From: Megamerina dolium
Lineage: Eukaryota; Arthropoda; Insecta; Diptera; Megamerinidae
Length of the DNA: 64,000 nt
NCBI GenBank assembly: GCA_963854835.1
Contig: OY978527.1
Location: 16,563,584-16,627,583 of the forward strand
Reading direction: 5' to 3'
In this document: positions 43,144 to 55,563 of the stretch, piece by piece
Layout: the number at the start of each line of letters is the position of its first letter
Position numbering within the stretch: position 1 is the first letter of the stretch
The notes under the pieces: generated by a model
What the model was told of the DNA's origin: nothing
Seen by the model: the letters and a program-made list of their open reading frames with translations, nothing else
Database searches by the model: none
Position numbers and translations under genes: made by a program

Positions 43144-44124
43144 AAAAATTGCTAGCCACTCCTTTTTCCCATCTTTCTGGCAGCATACCGATTCCCTGTC
43201 GGAAGAAGTCGACATATTTTGAGGCAATCTATGAATCGACCCAACTTTTGGCTTCTTTGTAAGAATGGAAGCGCTGTTCTTCCAGGCCGTGTGTCATCGA
43301 TCGGAACAAGTGGTAATCAGAATGTTTGGACTATATGGTGAGTGAGCGTTTCTAAGTACGTTTTAATGGGCGCCGCAACATATGGCCGAGCTTTATCATG
43401 TTGCAAAATAACTTTGTCGTGTCTGTCTGCGTATTGCGGCCGTTTTTCTTGCAATGCTCGGCTCAAACGCATCAATTCTCGTCGGTACACGTCCCCTGTA
43501 GTCATCTGACCCGACTCCTACAGCTCATAATACACCACACCCAGCTGGTCCCACCAAATACACACCATGATGTTCTCGCTATGAATATTCGGTTTTGCAG
43601 TGTTGATGGTGATGGTTGATCGGGTTTAATCCATGTTTTTTGCGCTTCGGATTATCGTAATGTACCCACTTTTCGATGCAAAAACCTCTTTAATTTTTGG
43701 CGTTGGAGCAGTTGTTCTCAAGTGAAAAAACGGCGTTCGACATCTCTTGGCTTCATTTCATACGCACCCAATTTCCTACCTTTCGGATCATTTCCATTGC
43801 GTTTAAACGATGGCAAATGATGGGCTGAGTGACGACAAGTGGTTTTGAGAGGTCATTTTGCGTTTGTGATGAATTTACATCAAGCCTTGTTTCCAATTCT
43901 TCATCTTGAAACTTTGGTGGTGTTTTGGGTCGTACTTCATCTTCGAAATCAAAATTGCTGCTTTTAAATCGTGCAAACCACTTCTGACACATTCGTTTAG
44001 TTAAAGCATGGTCATCATAAACTTCCACTAAAATCCGATGACTTTCGGCATCCTTTTTCTTCATATTGAAGTAATGAAGTAAAACTTCCCGCAAAAGCAC
44101 ATTATTTGGTACAAAAGTTGACAT
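43144..44124 (-). pseudogene. Mariner transposase, nearly full-length but decayed
   Basis: Opens at 44124 with MSTFVPNNVLLREVLLHYFN, a standard N-terminal helix-turn-helix. MCQKWFARFKSSNFDFEDE follows, then NDLSKPLVVTQPIICHRLNA. After a stop it continues in shifted frames with KWVHYDNPKRKKHG, YRRELMRLSRALQEKRPQYA, DKVILQHDKARPYVAAPIK (second Asp) and an LPERWEKG-like end. The first Asp region is disrupted and the third Asp segment is lost after HSPYSPN. Length is close to the usual 345 codons, so decay is mostly by point changes and small indels. Its subfamily resembles the 2942 copy more than the 59.4 kb one. Confidence 0.85.
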
Positions 44125-45599
44125 TTACGGAGCACACAGAAACTATGTTGTTTAGACTTCAGCCAAATGACAGATACTGAAAAAGAGAGCCTAATGATGT
44201 CACTTCAAAATGACGGCATTGTCAGGTGAAGCAATGGAATAATAAACTGTTATCAAATCCGCACAATCTTATTTATACTCCCAATAATATTCATGCGTTT
44301 ATATATAAACTCTGAGTTTTGCGTACTAAGTACTTTTTCTACGTAAAGTAGCGACTAAAAGACATAGCAATGTTGCATGGAAACATTGTTTACGTCAAAT
44401 TTAAAGCGTCTAAAGAAAAGTCGAAACCAAAGATGAAAAAATTGGAGAATCAAAGAATAAATTATAGAACAAAATATAAAAATTTCAATATAAACATTTA
44501 TATCATATGAAGTAGTACTTTTAGTATGTATAAAGCTAAGAAGATGATGATGAATGTAATGCAGCTTAGTTCGTATCGAAACCAACCAACCAACCCACGC
44601 CCAAAAACCCACCAAGCATCTGAACTGAACTAAGGCAGCTAGACTACCATGCCAGCCGGATTTAAATGCCAACGCTAAATGACTGTGAATCAAAGTGTCG
44701 CATGTGGGTGTCGCATTGGAGTTTCCATGTGCCAGTGAGTGTGCAAGGATGTGAATGTAAAAGCTCACGCACATGCATACAACGAGCTGGCATTTAAAGA
44801 ATAGTCGGTATCAAAGAATGTCCTGAATTCATACGTACGACGTACGTGGTAGTCAGTCGTTATTGTCGTTAGTTCATGTTGTGTTGTTGCTGTTTGCATT
44901 ATGAAACCACATTGTTTTGTATTTATATTCTCGTACTCGTACGTTTGAAAATGTTAAATGGAAAAAGTTTTATTATCGAACCCCCACCACCACCATCAAC
45001 CGCCAACGCCAAAACCAACATCAGCTACTTTGGACTCAACCATACAATGAGACGATTGAGACAAGCTGCAAGGGAAGCAAAGACGGAAGGAAGGAAGGAC
45101 AACGGAGCCGACGACTACGTAGAGGATACGTAAGGAGACGTAAATGTTGTGAAAACAATGAACGCTTGAATAGCAGCAGCATCTAGACGAGTTGTCGAGC
45201 CCTGATGGTGAAATGATGGGCGTCGCTATGGCTTCCTGCTTGTTTAACATAACGTGTGACTATTTGCGGCTGTGAAGGTGAGAAAGAAGCTTCTCGCATA
45301 TAAATGAATTCTAGAAATATTACTATATTTTCTCCAGAGAATGGCAAAAATATCGAAAAATAGTGAAAGACTATTCCACTGTGAATAGGCGGCTGCTATT
45401 GTTATTGGAAGCTATATAACAGCCAACTTCGAAACAATTAAAATTTTAGTTTTTCTCATTGCTTGCATTAATCGTTTTCTCAATTTCTCTTTTTCTATTA
45501 CTCTGAGTGCATTGTTGTTGCAATTCATGTTCGTTAGAAATTAACACGACATCAATCAGTAGAAATGTTTCAAGTCTAAAATTATTAAATCATATGACA
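44125..45599. other. Non-coding stretch
   Basis: AT-rich with CCAACCAACC and CACCACCACC short runs. ORFs are low-complexity. No exon recognised. Confidence 0.45.
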
Positions 45600-46424
45600 C
45601 AATTTGAGTTTAACCGTGGAATAAGATGTTTATTGGACTACCCAAATAATATTCGAACATCCAAGCTTCCAAGAGCTTCCATCAAGGAAGCATTGGGAAG
45701 TTAGTAGGAGGGAGGGAACTGATAATCTTCTCGGATGGCTCTAAGATGGATATAGGTACAGGCTCAGGTATTTATTCAGACAAATTTGAAATTGAAAGAT
45801 CTTTGAGGTCACAAAATTTCAGTCAGACTACTGACCGAGGCGTACGGTTAATAAAAGCCAGACAATGTTCAGCCCAATATATGGCTTAGGTTCTGAAATC
45901 AAAGTGCAATAGGTACTGCAGGGAATCAGCAAGTTGATTGAGTTGCGTGGAGTCCCCGGCCATACTGGAATACAGGTCAGATGGGCTAAACATAGATCGG
46001 ACGCCCGGAGGAGCACCAGGTGGTAGATATATTATACCGCTTAGGGAAATACAAAATGGGCACACAGAAAAGGGATAAGTGAAGAGAACGCGGATTTTAA
46101 CTACTGAACGACAAACAATTTTATGTATAGTATGTAGTCCTAGCTTAACTAAGCAAGAACTAACATTTTCTACGGCTTAGTAGTGAAGATTTCCGAATTT
46201 TTGTTTCAGTGACGAAAAGGAGGAAGAAACAGTGAAGCACCTCCTCTGCGACTGCCCGAGTCGTACGAAACGGGGAGCTAAATACATTAGTCCGTCCTTT
46301 TACCGGACTCGAGGAACAAACGGATTTGTAGCTGTTGTGTTAAACTTCTCCAAGTCATCAGTGTGATTTACAGCAATCAGCTAAAAGGACTAAGAGTATC
46401 GCAATGGTCCAGCAGGCATTCGCG
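45600..46424 (+). pseudogene. RNase H and C-terminus of an I/LOA-like non-LTR element
   Basis: A short frame ends near 45704 (SKLPRASIKEALGS). From 45719 the text ELIIFSDGSKMDIGTGSGIY is the start of a retroelement RNase H domain (first Asp in SDGSKM). GVPGHTGIQ near 45952 is its last helix, and DEKEEETVKHLLCDCPSRTK near 46213 is the C-terminal knuckle. A NFSKSSV and GPAG-like ending closes it. Frames shift at least three times. RNase H after RT is found in I, LOA, Outcast and related clades. The RT itself is not present. The copy is an old 5' truncation, ending ten bases before a SINE fragment. Confidence 0.75.
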
Positions 46425-46433
46425 TAAAATTGG

Positions 46434-46616
46434 GATTATTCCGGCAGTAACAACTTGCCATGAAAAAGCTTCTAAAAAAACTCTGTGACAAAGCTCAGAA
46501 AAAGTGATGTCGCAAGAGTTCTGCCGATCGGAACCGGCTAAAATAAGTAGGTGCCTCTAATACTGTCCAAAAATTTAACATGCACACCAGTAATGGAGAA
46601 GAAGCTCGACCAATAG
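46434..46616 (+). mobile_element. tRNA-derived SINE, internal fragment
   Basis: Aligns from ATTCCGGCAGTAACAACTTG to GAAGAAGCTCGACCAATAGA in the family; head and tail missing. Confidence 0.8.
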
Positions 46617-48448
46617 ATGTTTTGCTAGACTGAAAAATTATGAATTTTGGAAGACTCAAGCCATTTGACCTGGCTTCCAAATATTATACTCCAGAAATGC
46701 TCCAGAGTACATCGCAATTAATCTGTTACAACATTCTATTAGAACTTTTTTTTTGCGATTTGCAACCAACATCCAACTTGTTCAGCTTAAACGGAAAATA
46801 GCTCATTCGTCAATGCGAATGCATATTTAAAACGTCATTTCAGGAATGTGAAATGTGTTTTTGCAATTTGTGGTCCTATCATTGGTATAGCAACCTGGCT
46901 GTCAGAGAGCTTTAGTACCTCTCATGCAGACATAAAAGACGTTGGGATTATTAGTCAATCAGAAGGAGTGCTTAATTCCTAGTGAATCTGAGTATACCAT
47001 CTATTTGGGGATTCTTCCACAAAACCTTTGTTGAAGGTGAAGCACCACGAATTGATGTAGCATCCTTGGCGTTGCTGATGAAGGTTACCAGAAGAAAATT
47101 CCTTGAAATACGAAACGTTCTAGCATCAACGATGTCATATGCTAATAAATTGTACTAAGTATTAAGTCATTATAAGTATGAGCTCTTTGTGGTATCTAAA
47201 GTATATATAGGTACTTAAATATGATATCCAATATCAATATGAGTACAAATATATTTCTGACATATCCGTACGCCGTCACTTCAGAAAACAAGCAGCAATC
47301 TATTTATGTGTGTTTATGCAGTTCGATGTAACGAATGAAATTCAAAACTTTCAAAAAGCAAAAAAGCCAACCAACATGCATATCATTTAAATCTCCGACA
47401 AACAAAAGGAAAGCCTCCTTCGCCGTTGTTTCTCGCTCACTTTCATACAACCCCCACATGCATTCAATATTTCTCCTACATATGGAGTCACCGAACAACC
47501 CAAAACTCATAAGTAAATATACTCATAGTAAATGAGCGAACGAACACACATGAACCGGCTTCATTTCTTTCTAAATTCTACTTCCCTTTGCTTTCTTATA
47601 ATTTCCTGCTGTCGCTTTTCCATCTTCCTTGCTTACTGCCAGCCAACCAAGCAACCCTCGAACAACCTTTTGGTGCCGAAATCACTTGTTTTGTTCGGAG
47701 CGCCAGAAAATCAATTGAAACCTCATCTTATATACAACTACGAGTATATGTAGATGAACGTAAGCATTTGTAAAATTCTATTCGACAATCTAATCCACCA
47801 AGCAACCAGCAAACTGTCAAGTCAGTCGAAGCAGCTAACAAACAAATAGCAAAAGGAACGATTCAACCAACCGACTGACCGAGGGGCCGAGTCGATCCTA
47901 CAAACCGACAGCTCTACTGTCAGACAAATCGTCAGTCAGAAAAGTTTTCAGTAAAAACAATTTTTGTTTTTGTTTCTTTTCTTTTCTCCAACAACGCTTG
48001 TGGCAAATTTCTGTTGAAGTGTTGTCGTCGTCATCATCATCATGGCAAAAAGATGAAATGGCAAAGACGACGTCGTTGTAGCGGTAAAAACAAACAAATA
48101 AATGCAGGATATATGTGCGTGGCGCACATACAAACACGTAGCTAGCAATGTGAAAAGGAATTGTAAAGGAGTTTTTTTTTTTCTGTTTGTTTATTTTCCT
48201 ACTCTCTTCGCTCTTAATATGGATAGCGACGAAAAATGATTTTAAATTTTAGTATAGAATTGATAGAATTGAATACAAATTCTTCCAGATTTCATTTCAT
48301 GGACGTGGGAACATTGGTTACTTAAATTCGCCTATAAAGTATGTGGGAGTCAGATTCATTTTTTTTTTTTTTTATAAAGAATTCATTCGAATTCTCCACT
48401 GAAGAAATATCTAACACTAAATACGTACACACCGAACGGGGTAAAGTA
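46617..48448. other. Non-coding stretch
   Basis: No protein-like ORF. ATC-type run near 48028-48041 and T-rich tracts at 48170 and 48358. Confidence 0.45.
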
Positions 48449-49700
48449 CGAGGGCGGATTGATAAAGAAGCTACCTAAGTACGAAAAAGGCAGCACAAAC
48501 ACAAAAACTTTTCTTTTTTTGAAATTGCGATCTGTCAAACGTCAGCTGTTAAAATTTCACCCAAATTCATCGATTAGTTTATTTGTTGTAGTCGTTTGAA
48601 ATAACCAACTTTTGTGTTTCTTGAAAAATGGAAAAAAGCGAATTTCGTGCAGTGATTAAACACTATTATTTGAAAGGGAAAACGGCGAAAGAGACAAAAG
48701 ATAAGCTCGATAAACATTACAGTGAGTATGCTCCATCAGAGTACATGGTAAAATATTGGATTGCTGAATTTAAACGCGGCCGAACAAACACTGCAACAAT
48801 ACCATCAACAGGAAGGCCAAAAGAGGTGGTTACTGAAGCAAATATCAAGAAAATCCTCGATATCGTTATGAATGATCGCCGAGTCAAGTTGCGTGAGATT
48901 GTTGAAATGGTAAACATCTCATATGAACGTCTGTTCAACATTTTACATAAACATTTGCATATGAAAAAGCTATCGGCAAGATGGGTGCTGCGTTTGCTCA
49001 GTGTCGAACAAAAACGAGTTCGAGAGACCACTTCACAGCTGTGTTTGGATATGATAAAGCGTAATCCTGTTGATTTTTGGCGTCGATTAATGAAACGTAG
49101 GTCCACCACTACACACCTGAAACCATAAATCAATCGAAACAATGGGTGAAAGCTGGTGGAAGTGCTCCGAAGAAGGCGGAGGCAGTAAAATCGGCTGGCA
49201 GGGTTATGGCCACTGTATTTTGGGATGCACTTGGAATATTGCTTATCGATTATCTTGAAAAAGGATCCACAATCACAGGAAAGTATTATCGTGCATTGTT
49301 GGATCAATTGAATGATGCAATCAAGAAAAAATGACCACATTTAAAGAAGAAAAAAGTGCTCTTTCTTCAAGACAACGCACCGGTTCACACAGCATTAGAT
49401 ACAATGCTAAAATTACCTTATAGTCCAGATTTAGCTCCTAGTGACTTTTTCCTGTTTCCAAACTTGAAAAAATGGCTCGCAGGAAAAAGATTCAGCTCAA
49501 ACGAAGAAGTTATTACCGAAACTAACTCGTATTTTGAAGAGTTCCCGAAATCGTATTATTCAGATGGTATAAAAAAGTTGGAATATCGTCTTACTAAGTG
49601 TGTCGAAGTAAAAGGAGACTATGTTGAGAAATAAATGGTTTTTGAAAAAAAAAAAATGTTTTTTTCCTACCTAGGTAGCTTCATTATCAATCCGCTCTCG
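48449..49700 (+). mobile_element. Mariner-like element with both termini
   Basis: 1252 bp between TA dinucleotides (48447-48448, 49701-49702). The terminal 33 bases starting CGAGGGCGGATTGATAAAGA are inverted at the right end with three mismatches. Contains one broken transposase gene. Confidence 0.93.
48628..49634 (+). pseudogene. Mariner transposase, catalytic site damaged
   Basis: ATG at 48628 (MEKSEFRAVIKHYYLKGKTA), an HTH_48-type domain. YMVKYWIAEFKRGRTNTATI and GRPKEVVTEANIKKI follow, then RLLSVEQKRVRETTSQLC. Near 49086 the frame shifts. In the new frame the place of the first catalytic Asp reads NET and the next codon is a stop, so both a missing Asp and a nonsense change occur. It continues with VHHYTPETINQSKQWVKAGG, a TGA at 49332, LFLQDNAPVHTA (second Asp) and LPYSPDLAPSDFFLFPNLKK (third Asp). 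The second-to-third Asp spacing is only 23, so about 11 residues are deleted. The C-terminus VKGDYVEK with TAA at 49632 is intact. Confidence 0.9.
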
Positions 49701-49959
49701 TATATGACTAATATTTATTCATTTTTTCACTGAAATATTTCCCACAAACATTTTTACATCTACAAAATGAGAGTTAAAATACATGAAAAGCGGCAAATAT
49801 GCTCATACCTGTCGAGTGATCGTCTCGAAAGAGGTGAAATGTAAGGTTGAACACAATTAATTTTTATCTAACATTTTATCGGAACAGGGCGATCTTCTTT
49901 TAAATTTTTATATGGATATAAAACTGTGGATGACTCTACAGAGATAAAAAATAACATTG

Positions 49960-50400
49960 ACACACATTCATTATTTCTCACTAACAGTCTTCTCAGATAC
50001 TAAGTCTCTATCAAAACTTCTTAATATGATCCTATACAAAATTAACCCAAGATCACCTTCATAGCTTCCTAGGTATAGAAGTTAAAGCGATGAAATATAT
50101 GAGCACCATGTTAGCACTTCTTTCAAAAATATTTACTCACTTAAATTTGACAAATAGCTCCTCAAATCTTTCCTCTGACCTTACTTAAGCTCTGTTTCTC
50201 CACGTTAAGGGGGCGGCCATACAAAATGAACGCAAAAATCCTGAATATTAACATATAAACTCATAGGTGCCCAGGATTTTACCCTATTATGCTGAAATAT
50301 ATGATCAACTCCATTAATTTTTTTTCTCCAATCTTTTCCTTGAACATACTGAACCTCAATTTCCATTGATAATTTTACAATAGCAGTTTAACAAGCAGGT
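49960..50400 (-). repeat. Dispersed GATTTTCAGG family, inverted
   Basis: Inverted words: GTTAAGGGGGCGGCCATAC, CAAAATGAACGCAAAAATCC, GTGCCCAGGATTTTACCC and GATCAACTCCATTAATTT. Confidence 0.6.
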
Positions 50401-51976
50401 GGTCTAAATTTAAGTTTGTCAAGTTGTCAGATTGGCATTTTTTTTTTTTTTTTTTAAATGAGAGAATTTGCTCTTTCAAACTTATATCTATTTTGCTAAA
50501 AATAATTCTCTGAGTTATTCAAATGAAACATCCTTTCATGCAGACTAGCCAGCAGCTCTTTCGATTCGAATCGTGTGTCGTGTAGTGTGTAGTGAATGAA
50601 CCAACCGCAAGGAGAAATTCCCATCATCCGAAATTATCACACGCAAACGAAATTCCAACAACTTTTCAAATTGCATGCTTTGCATGTGAGAATATAACGT
50701 AAAAAATCGATTTTACAGGAGTAAAAAAATCGAATAAATTTTAAAATGAGTTTTTCTTGTTGCCTGTCTTCTACTATGTACTACATGTCGCATGTCGTAC
50801 ATATTATCACTGTAGCAGCAGCAGCAGCAATTGGATTCAGATTGAGAAATTGAAGTATGTTAAATCTATCTTCAAATATTCGAATGAAACTCTCAACTTG
50901 ACAGTTTTTTGTGTGTGTGTGTGTGTGTGTGCTCTATGGAAATGGAAAATCATAATTGTAAACAATGAGGAAGGTATGTATTCTATTTTTGCTTTTGTTT
51001 TTCTGGTGAAAGGACACATAAAAATTAAAGCAAAAAGTGAACAAAACAATAGGGAATAAATGGTGGTAAGAAAAGGCGACAAATACTTGTTGGATTGTTC
51101 ATATAAGACCTATCGATAGATGGATGCTTAGTTGGTTGGTTGGTTGGTTGGTTGGTTGGTTGGTTGGTTGGTTGGATGGATGAAATCGCGTAAGGCTAAG
51201 GACAACGATAACGATGATGACAACGACAACGACAATAGTGAAAATGATGATGATGATGATGATGATCAAAGTAATATTAAATATTGTCATCAAAGCAGAA
51301 AATGACGACGACAACGGTAAATAGAAAAGACAAAAGCTTCAAATCACCTAACCAACCCATCAACAAGTCAGCAATGAGCTGACTTTTCAGACATTACGAC
51401 TGCGGATAACGCAGTAGACGACCATTGAATCGAGTTGAGTGCACAATAATTATAAATGTAGATGTTGTGTCTATCGTTGTCGCCTGTATGTCGCTCTACA
51501 ATATCATAAGTATGATACAATGACGATTAAATGTGCAAGGGGTTTTCGTCTTGCTGCTGCTGGTGGTCTTTGCCATTGTTCGCTGGCTGATGGTTGGTTG
51601 CTTACGAGCCGCTTAAGTGAATTCATTGCTTCCATTTTCGGAGGGTGTCTTTTGTAATATTGTTTCGTTTGCTGATTGCAAATGCCTGCCAAAGAGTGAC
51701 AGAACTCATCCTTTTGCAAAAAAAAAAAAAAAAATGAAAATCAAAATCAAAAAGAGTTTACTTCCAATAGTAAAGTTTTGTTAAAGCCGATACCTTTTCG
51801 TTGGGCGAACGAAAACATTAACGTAAATTAAAGGTTAAATGTATCAACTTGTTAGAAGGAATCTTAGACAAATAATTGTGTAATCGATAGCATTATGATT
51901 GTACTGCTTTTCACTGAAGAGGTCGCAGTCGTCTCCGTCCACGTCGCGCAACAAAATAAAAAGTTCCTTTTGTAGT
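50401..51976. other. Non-coding stretch with microsatellites
   Basis: T-run at 50439-50455, TG run at 50911-50930, GGTT run at 51131-51173, ATG run at 51246-51266 and A-run at 51719-51734. ORFs are low-complexity. Confidence 0.5.
51131..51173. repeat. (GGTT)n microsatellite
   Basis: About eleven TTGG units, nearly perfect. Confidence 0.95.
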
Positions 51977-52297
51977 TTAATTAATGCAAATGAAAGGGAT
52001 TATTCTGCGTAGGTTAGTTACCTTGTTAAACGCAGAATAATCATTACCCACTTTAACCCTTTGAGACCTATTCTTTAAATAACTTTCCATCAAACGAATC
52101 GCAGTATTCGAGAATCCGAAGTATTGTCTCCGCTTTATACACAGCAGAGAGTGGTTAACACTATCAAATGCTTTTGAGAAATCCAAGAGACACAACAGAG
52201 TCAAATGCCCTTTGTCATACTGTATTCTAATATCATCCAAGATTTTTACTACTGCGTTGGAGCAACTGTGTCCAGCGCGAAAACCAGATTGAAGAGG
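51977..52297 (-). pseudogene. Jockey/CR1-like reverse transcriptase fragment
   Basis: Minus strand reads PLQSGFRAGHSCSNAVVKIL, CLLDFSKAFDSVNHSLLC (RT motif A with the first catalytic Asp) and FGFSNTAIRLMESYLKNRSQ. It covers RT motifs 2-4 of a non-LTR element, then stops making sense after NDYSAFNKVTN. At that point a perfect 13-bp inverted repeat (51998-52010 with 52030-52042) begins. Both ends are truncated; the upstream end runs straight into a copia fragment on the other strand. Confidence 0.75.
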
Positions 52298-52645
52298 AAT
52301 TATTGTAAGAAAAAAGGGCATTGGGTTCGAAACTGTAGAAAATGGATAGCAGATGGCCGACCTACCAGAAACAAGGCATACAATCCGAATTCTAAGACAG
52401 TCAGTGATGTAAATTGGTACTTAATGAGAATCTGTAACGAAGTACTATGTTCTGCTGAAGTGAACTCTGGTGATTGGTGGATCGACAAAGTATGCAAATT
52501 TTTTTACGGACTACAAAGTATTTGATGATAATAGAGGCTGGGATAATAGTTGCTGGGAAACAGTTGAATTTAATACTAAAGGACGTGTGGTATGTACCAA
52601 AGATATCGCGAAATCATCTTGGTTATGATGGCGATGAAAGATATA
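52298..52645 (+). pseudogene. Copia Gag zinc knuckle and protease remnant
   Basis: Plus strand reads NYCKKKGHWVRNCRKWIADG, a copia-type CX2CX4HX4C knuckle, in which the first Cys position is damaged. Then come a linker and SGDWWID, the usual sequence leading into the protease active site. Shifted frames give VIVAGKQLNLILKDVWYVPK, the standard end of copia protease. The catalytic segment itself has been scrambled by indels. It may be the same family as the element at 1-564, but no overlapping part exists to compare. Confidence 0.75.
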
Positions 52646-54454
52646 GGATATATATATAAAAGAGGGATGTAAGGTTATCTTATCACGAGGTGTTAAGTTC
52701 TGTGAAAATCCCAAACAATGCCAAGAGAAGGTCAATTTACCATTTCGAGATATTGGAAAAATAGAAGAAACAAGACAAGTCATATCAAATTCAGAAGAAC
52801 GCGAGGAAGAGAAACAGAATGATAGCAAAGCCCATAATCAAATATGTATATGACAATGTATTTGAAAATAAGAATAAAAGACGAAGAGATGCTAGGAGTG
52901 ATGAGAGTATACTTAACCCTATCCGTACGCCTTAGGTGAAATTTTCTACAAAATAAACTTAAAATACATGAAAATTTACATGTCCTGGAACCATCCCAAA
53001 TAACAATAAAAAATAAATATTCATTGATTAACATAAATTATATTTGATATTGTTGTAGTCCATGACTTTTCCTAATAAATCTACGAGAAACGAATACTCT
53101 TTGATTTGAATATCAAGAGGTAGCTTTGCTGTTCATTTAATTAGAATTTGCAGCAACCAAAAAAAAAAAGTCTTTTTTGACATCTAAAATCACACGCTAT
53201 TAGAATATAAATTTGAAAGCAACAAACCATAATAACAGAATAACACACAAGAAAAAAAAAGTGTAATTAATTAACATGGAATCGTATACGATTTCGGCAT
53301 ACAAACGGCAATATTTTGAGTAGAAAAGTTTTTTCTTCCGATTTTCTTCTTCTTTATTCTTTCTGTCAATTTTTCAAATGTATTTATTTATTGTTGCTGT
53401 GGCTCTATTTTATTGTTTGTTGTGTTTGATGAAATTAATATTGCCAATACCCTTTTTTTCTGGTGTCTACGTAGAACAACGAGTTAAGGCATATCAAGTT
53501 CACCAACCGTTGCGCTTAATTATTCATGGTTGCTTACATACATATTTAATTTACATCTTTACATTGACAGCAAGCAAAAAATTATTGAAATTAGGAATTT
53601 GTAAGAATATAAAATAAACACACCATTGAATAAGAATCGAACGTTTTGCTGGAAGAGAAAATCCCCGTCTCCGATACGAGCAGACATATTACTCAAATAA
53701 TAATCCCACCATTTACAAAGCATTCATCCACTTTATCATTGACAGCATGTCATTTCTGTAAAAATATGTACGTAAAATAATGTCGCACAATAGTCGAAGA
53801 ATCAACAATTCTGGTACAGTGAACCTAAACAATTCCAACACAAGGCGAAAAACCAAATATCGCCTAAAAACTAAAGGATAATAGCATCGAAGAAGAATTA
53901 TAAGTGAAGAAATTGTAACGAATCACAAATCATGAGGAAGAGGATGATGATGAGGTGAGTAGATTGTAGGAGATTTTGCAATAAAGAGGAAAAGATAACT
54001 TGTAAAAGGATTTACAATACTAGGAGTATTGTAAATCTGTCACTGAATAGTAAGCAGAAAAACAGCTGGCATTAACATACACAAATGAATATATAGAATA
54101 CACAAATGATGATAGAGAAAAATAGATGAAACCAAACAGAACTACGGTCGCTCTGGTTATAGTAGAAGTAAGGTGAAGTAACGTGAAGTAATGAAATGTC
54201 ACTTAATTTTCTATTGTACGCAAAAGTAATGGATTCAGTTATAATGAACGTGAAGTACCGTGAGGTGATGTACATATGTATCTGTAGTTAATGGATTTCT
54301 ACGTTACGTTACTTCACTTTAACAGAACAAATTTACAGATAAAAGGGAAAAAATTGAAAATTGAATTGAATTGAAAGCAAAAAGAAAACGGTATGTGGAA
54401 AAATATGATTATTAATTTTATTAAATAAAAATGTGAAAGTATTTGCAGTTTTAA
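52646..54454. other. Non-coding stretch, may include Harbinger left end
   Basis: AT-rich, one perfect hairpin at 54009-54037, and clustered GTGAAGTAACGTGAAGTAA-type words between 54170 and 54320 that could be subterminal repeats of the following transposon. Confidence 0.4.
54009..54037. repeat. Perfect 13-bp hairpin
   Basis: GATTTACAATACT, loop AGG, AGTATTGTAAATC. Function unknown. Confidence 0.6.
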
Positions 54455-55183
54455 ATGGATGAGAAGCTGATTGAACTTGTGCATCAGCACGTGGTCTTGT
54501 TCAACAAACAAAAGTCAAGTTATAGGCTGTCGGAATTGAAGATGGCTGCTTGGAAGAATATACCCAAAACCCTTGGAGTTAAAGGTGGGTGTTGCATTAA
54601 TAACGTAATAGCTATAAATTTGCTAAAAATTTTACTTTCCAGAAGAAGAATGCGTGCGGCGATAGACCTCTCTTCGCGGCAGATTTTCGAAGGAGATGCG
54701 TCGAATGGATGCTCTTTCTGGCAGTGGAACCACTAAAATTGAAGCGTGGCCATTCTTTGAATCCATGTGCTTCCTTAAACCATTTATTAAGCCTCGAAGG
54801 TTTATTTATAAATAACAAACAATGATTGTTGATAATAATTTTCCCTTATAATTTGCAGGGTGCGAACTACGAGCAATATTTTTAGTCAGGCTGTGCCTCC
54901 GTTTGAGGCTGCATGTGATATTGTATTAAACGAAAGTAATATCTTGACAGATGACACGATTTCATCACCCCCAACTGTTAATTCAGTGACATTGGAGGTG
55001 GATCCTACTTCAAAAGGAGAAAAATCAAATCACAACAAGATATCAACAATAACTTCAAGAGAAGTTGTCAGTGTTTTTAAAGATTTCGTAACAACACCGC
55101 CTGCAGAAGAGGCACAGCATCAAGAAGATGATGATACAAAATTTATTTTAAAAGCCATTGAGGCGAAAATAGTCTGTAACTGA
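54455..55183 (+). pseudogene. MADF-domain protein of Harbinger element
   Basis: Exon 1 starts MDEKLIELVHQHVVLFNKQK and reaches AWKNIPKTLGVKG, the first half of a MADF/Myb-like DNA-binding domain. GTGGGT looks like a donor and TTTACTTTCCAG (to 54641) an acceptor. The next exon, in frame, reads KKNACGDRPLFAADFRRRCV and EWMLFLAVEPLKLKR. A second possible intron ends at TTGCAG (54859). The last exon has VRTTSNIFSQAVPPFEAACD and an acidic region with QEDDDTKFILKAIEAKIVCN, where a BESS-like motif would sit. The middle of the MADF domain (second tryptophan region) is missing, so it is probably non-functional. Such proteins help the transposase enter the nucleus and bind ends. Confidence 0.7.
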
Positions 55184-55563
55184 TATGTTGAACTACTGTA
55201 ATGCTGTCGAAGATTTTCTAGCTGCCGTGGGTTAAACGAAGAGTTGCAATTTCATGAACGGATTTACAATAATAAATACAAATAGAGGAAAAAAATAGTG
55301 ATCTATGCAAAAGCGAAATAAATAATACTTTAAATTGATTTCTAATTATTATTCTCCATACAAAAGCTTTACAATTTTATCTTGGAAGTCCACAGTACCT
55401 TCATTTTCGAAATAATGTGCTAATTCATCTCTGCTTAAAAGTCGAATTTCTTATCAATGATCATGTGGGTCGTAAGACAATATCATAATCTTCGTTCTTT
55501 AGTCGTAGATGGTCTTTTTGTTCCCAATCTACATATTTTTGCGGGCAGTACCATCGTTTTAAG

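Noticed and set aside
48717..49340. 207-codon minus-strand ORF
   Set aside because: Antisense of the mariner transposase, whose plus-strand motifs are unmistakable.
51099..51314. ORF with NQPTNQPTNQ and poly-Ile
   Set aside because: Translation of the GGTT and ATG microsatellites.
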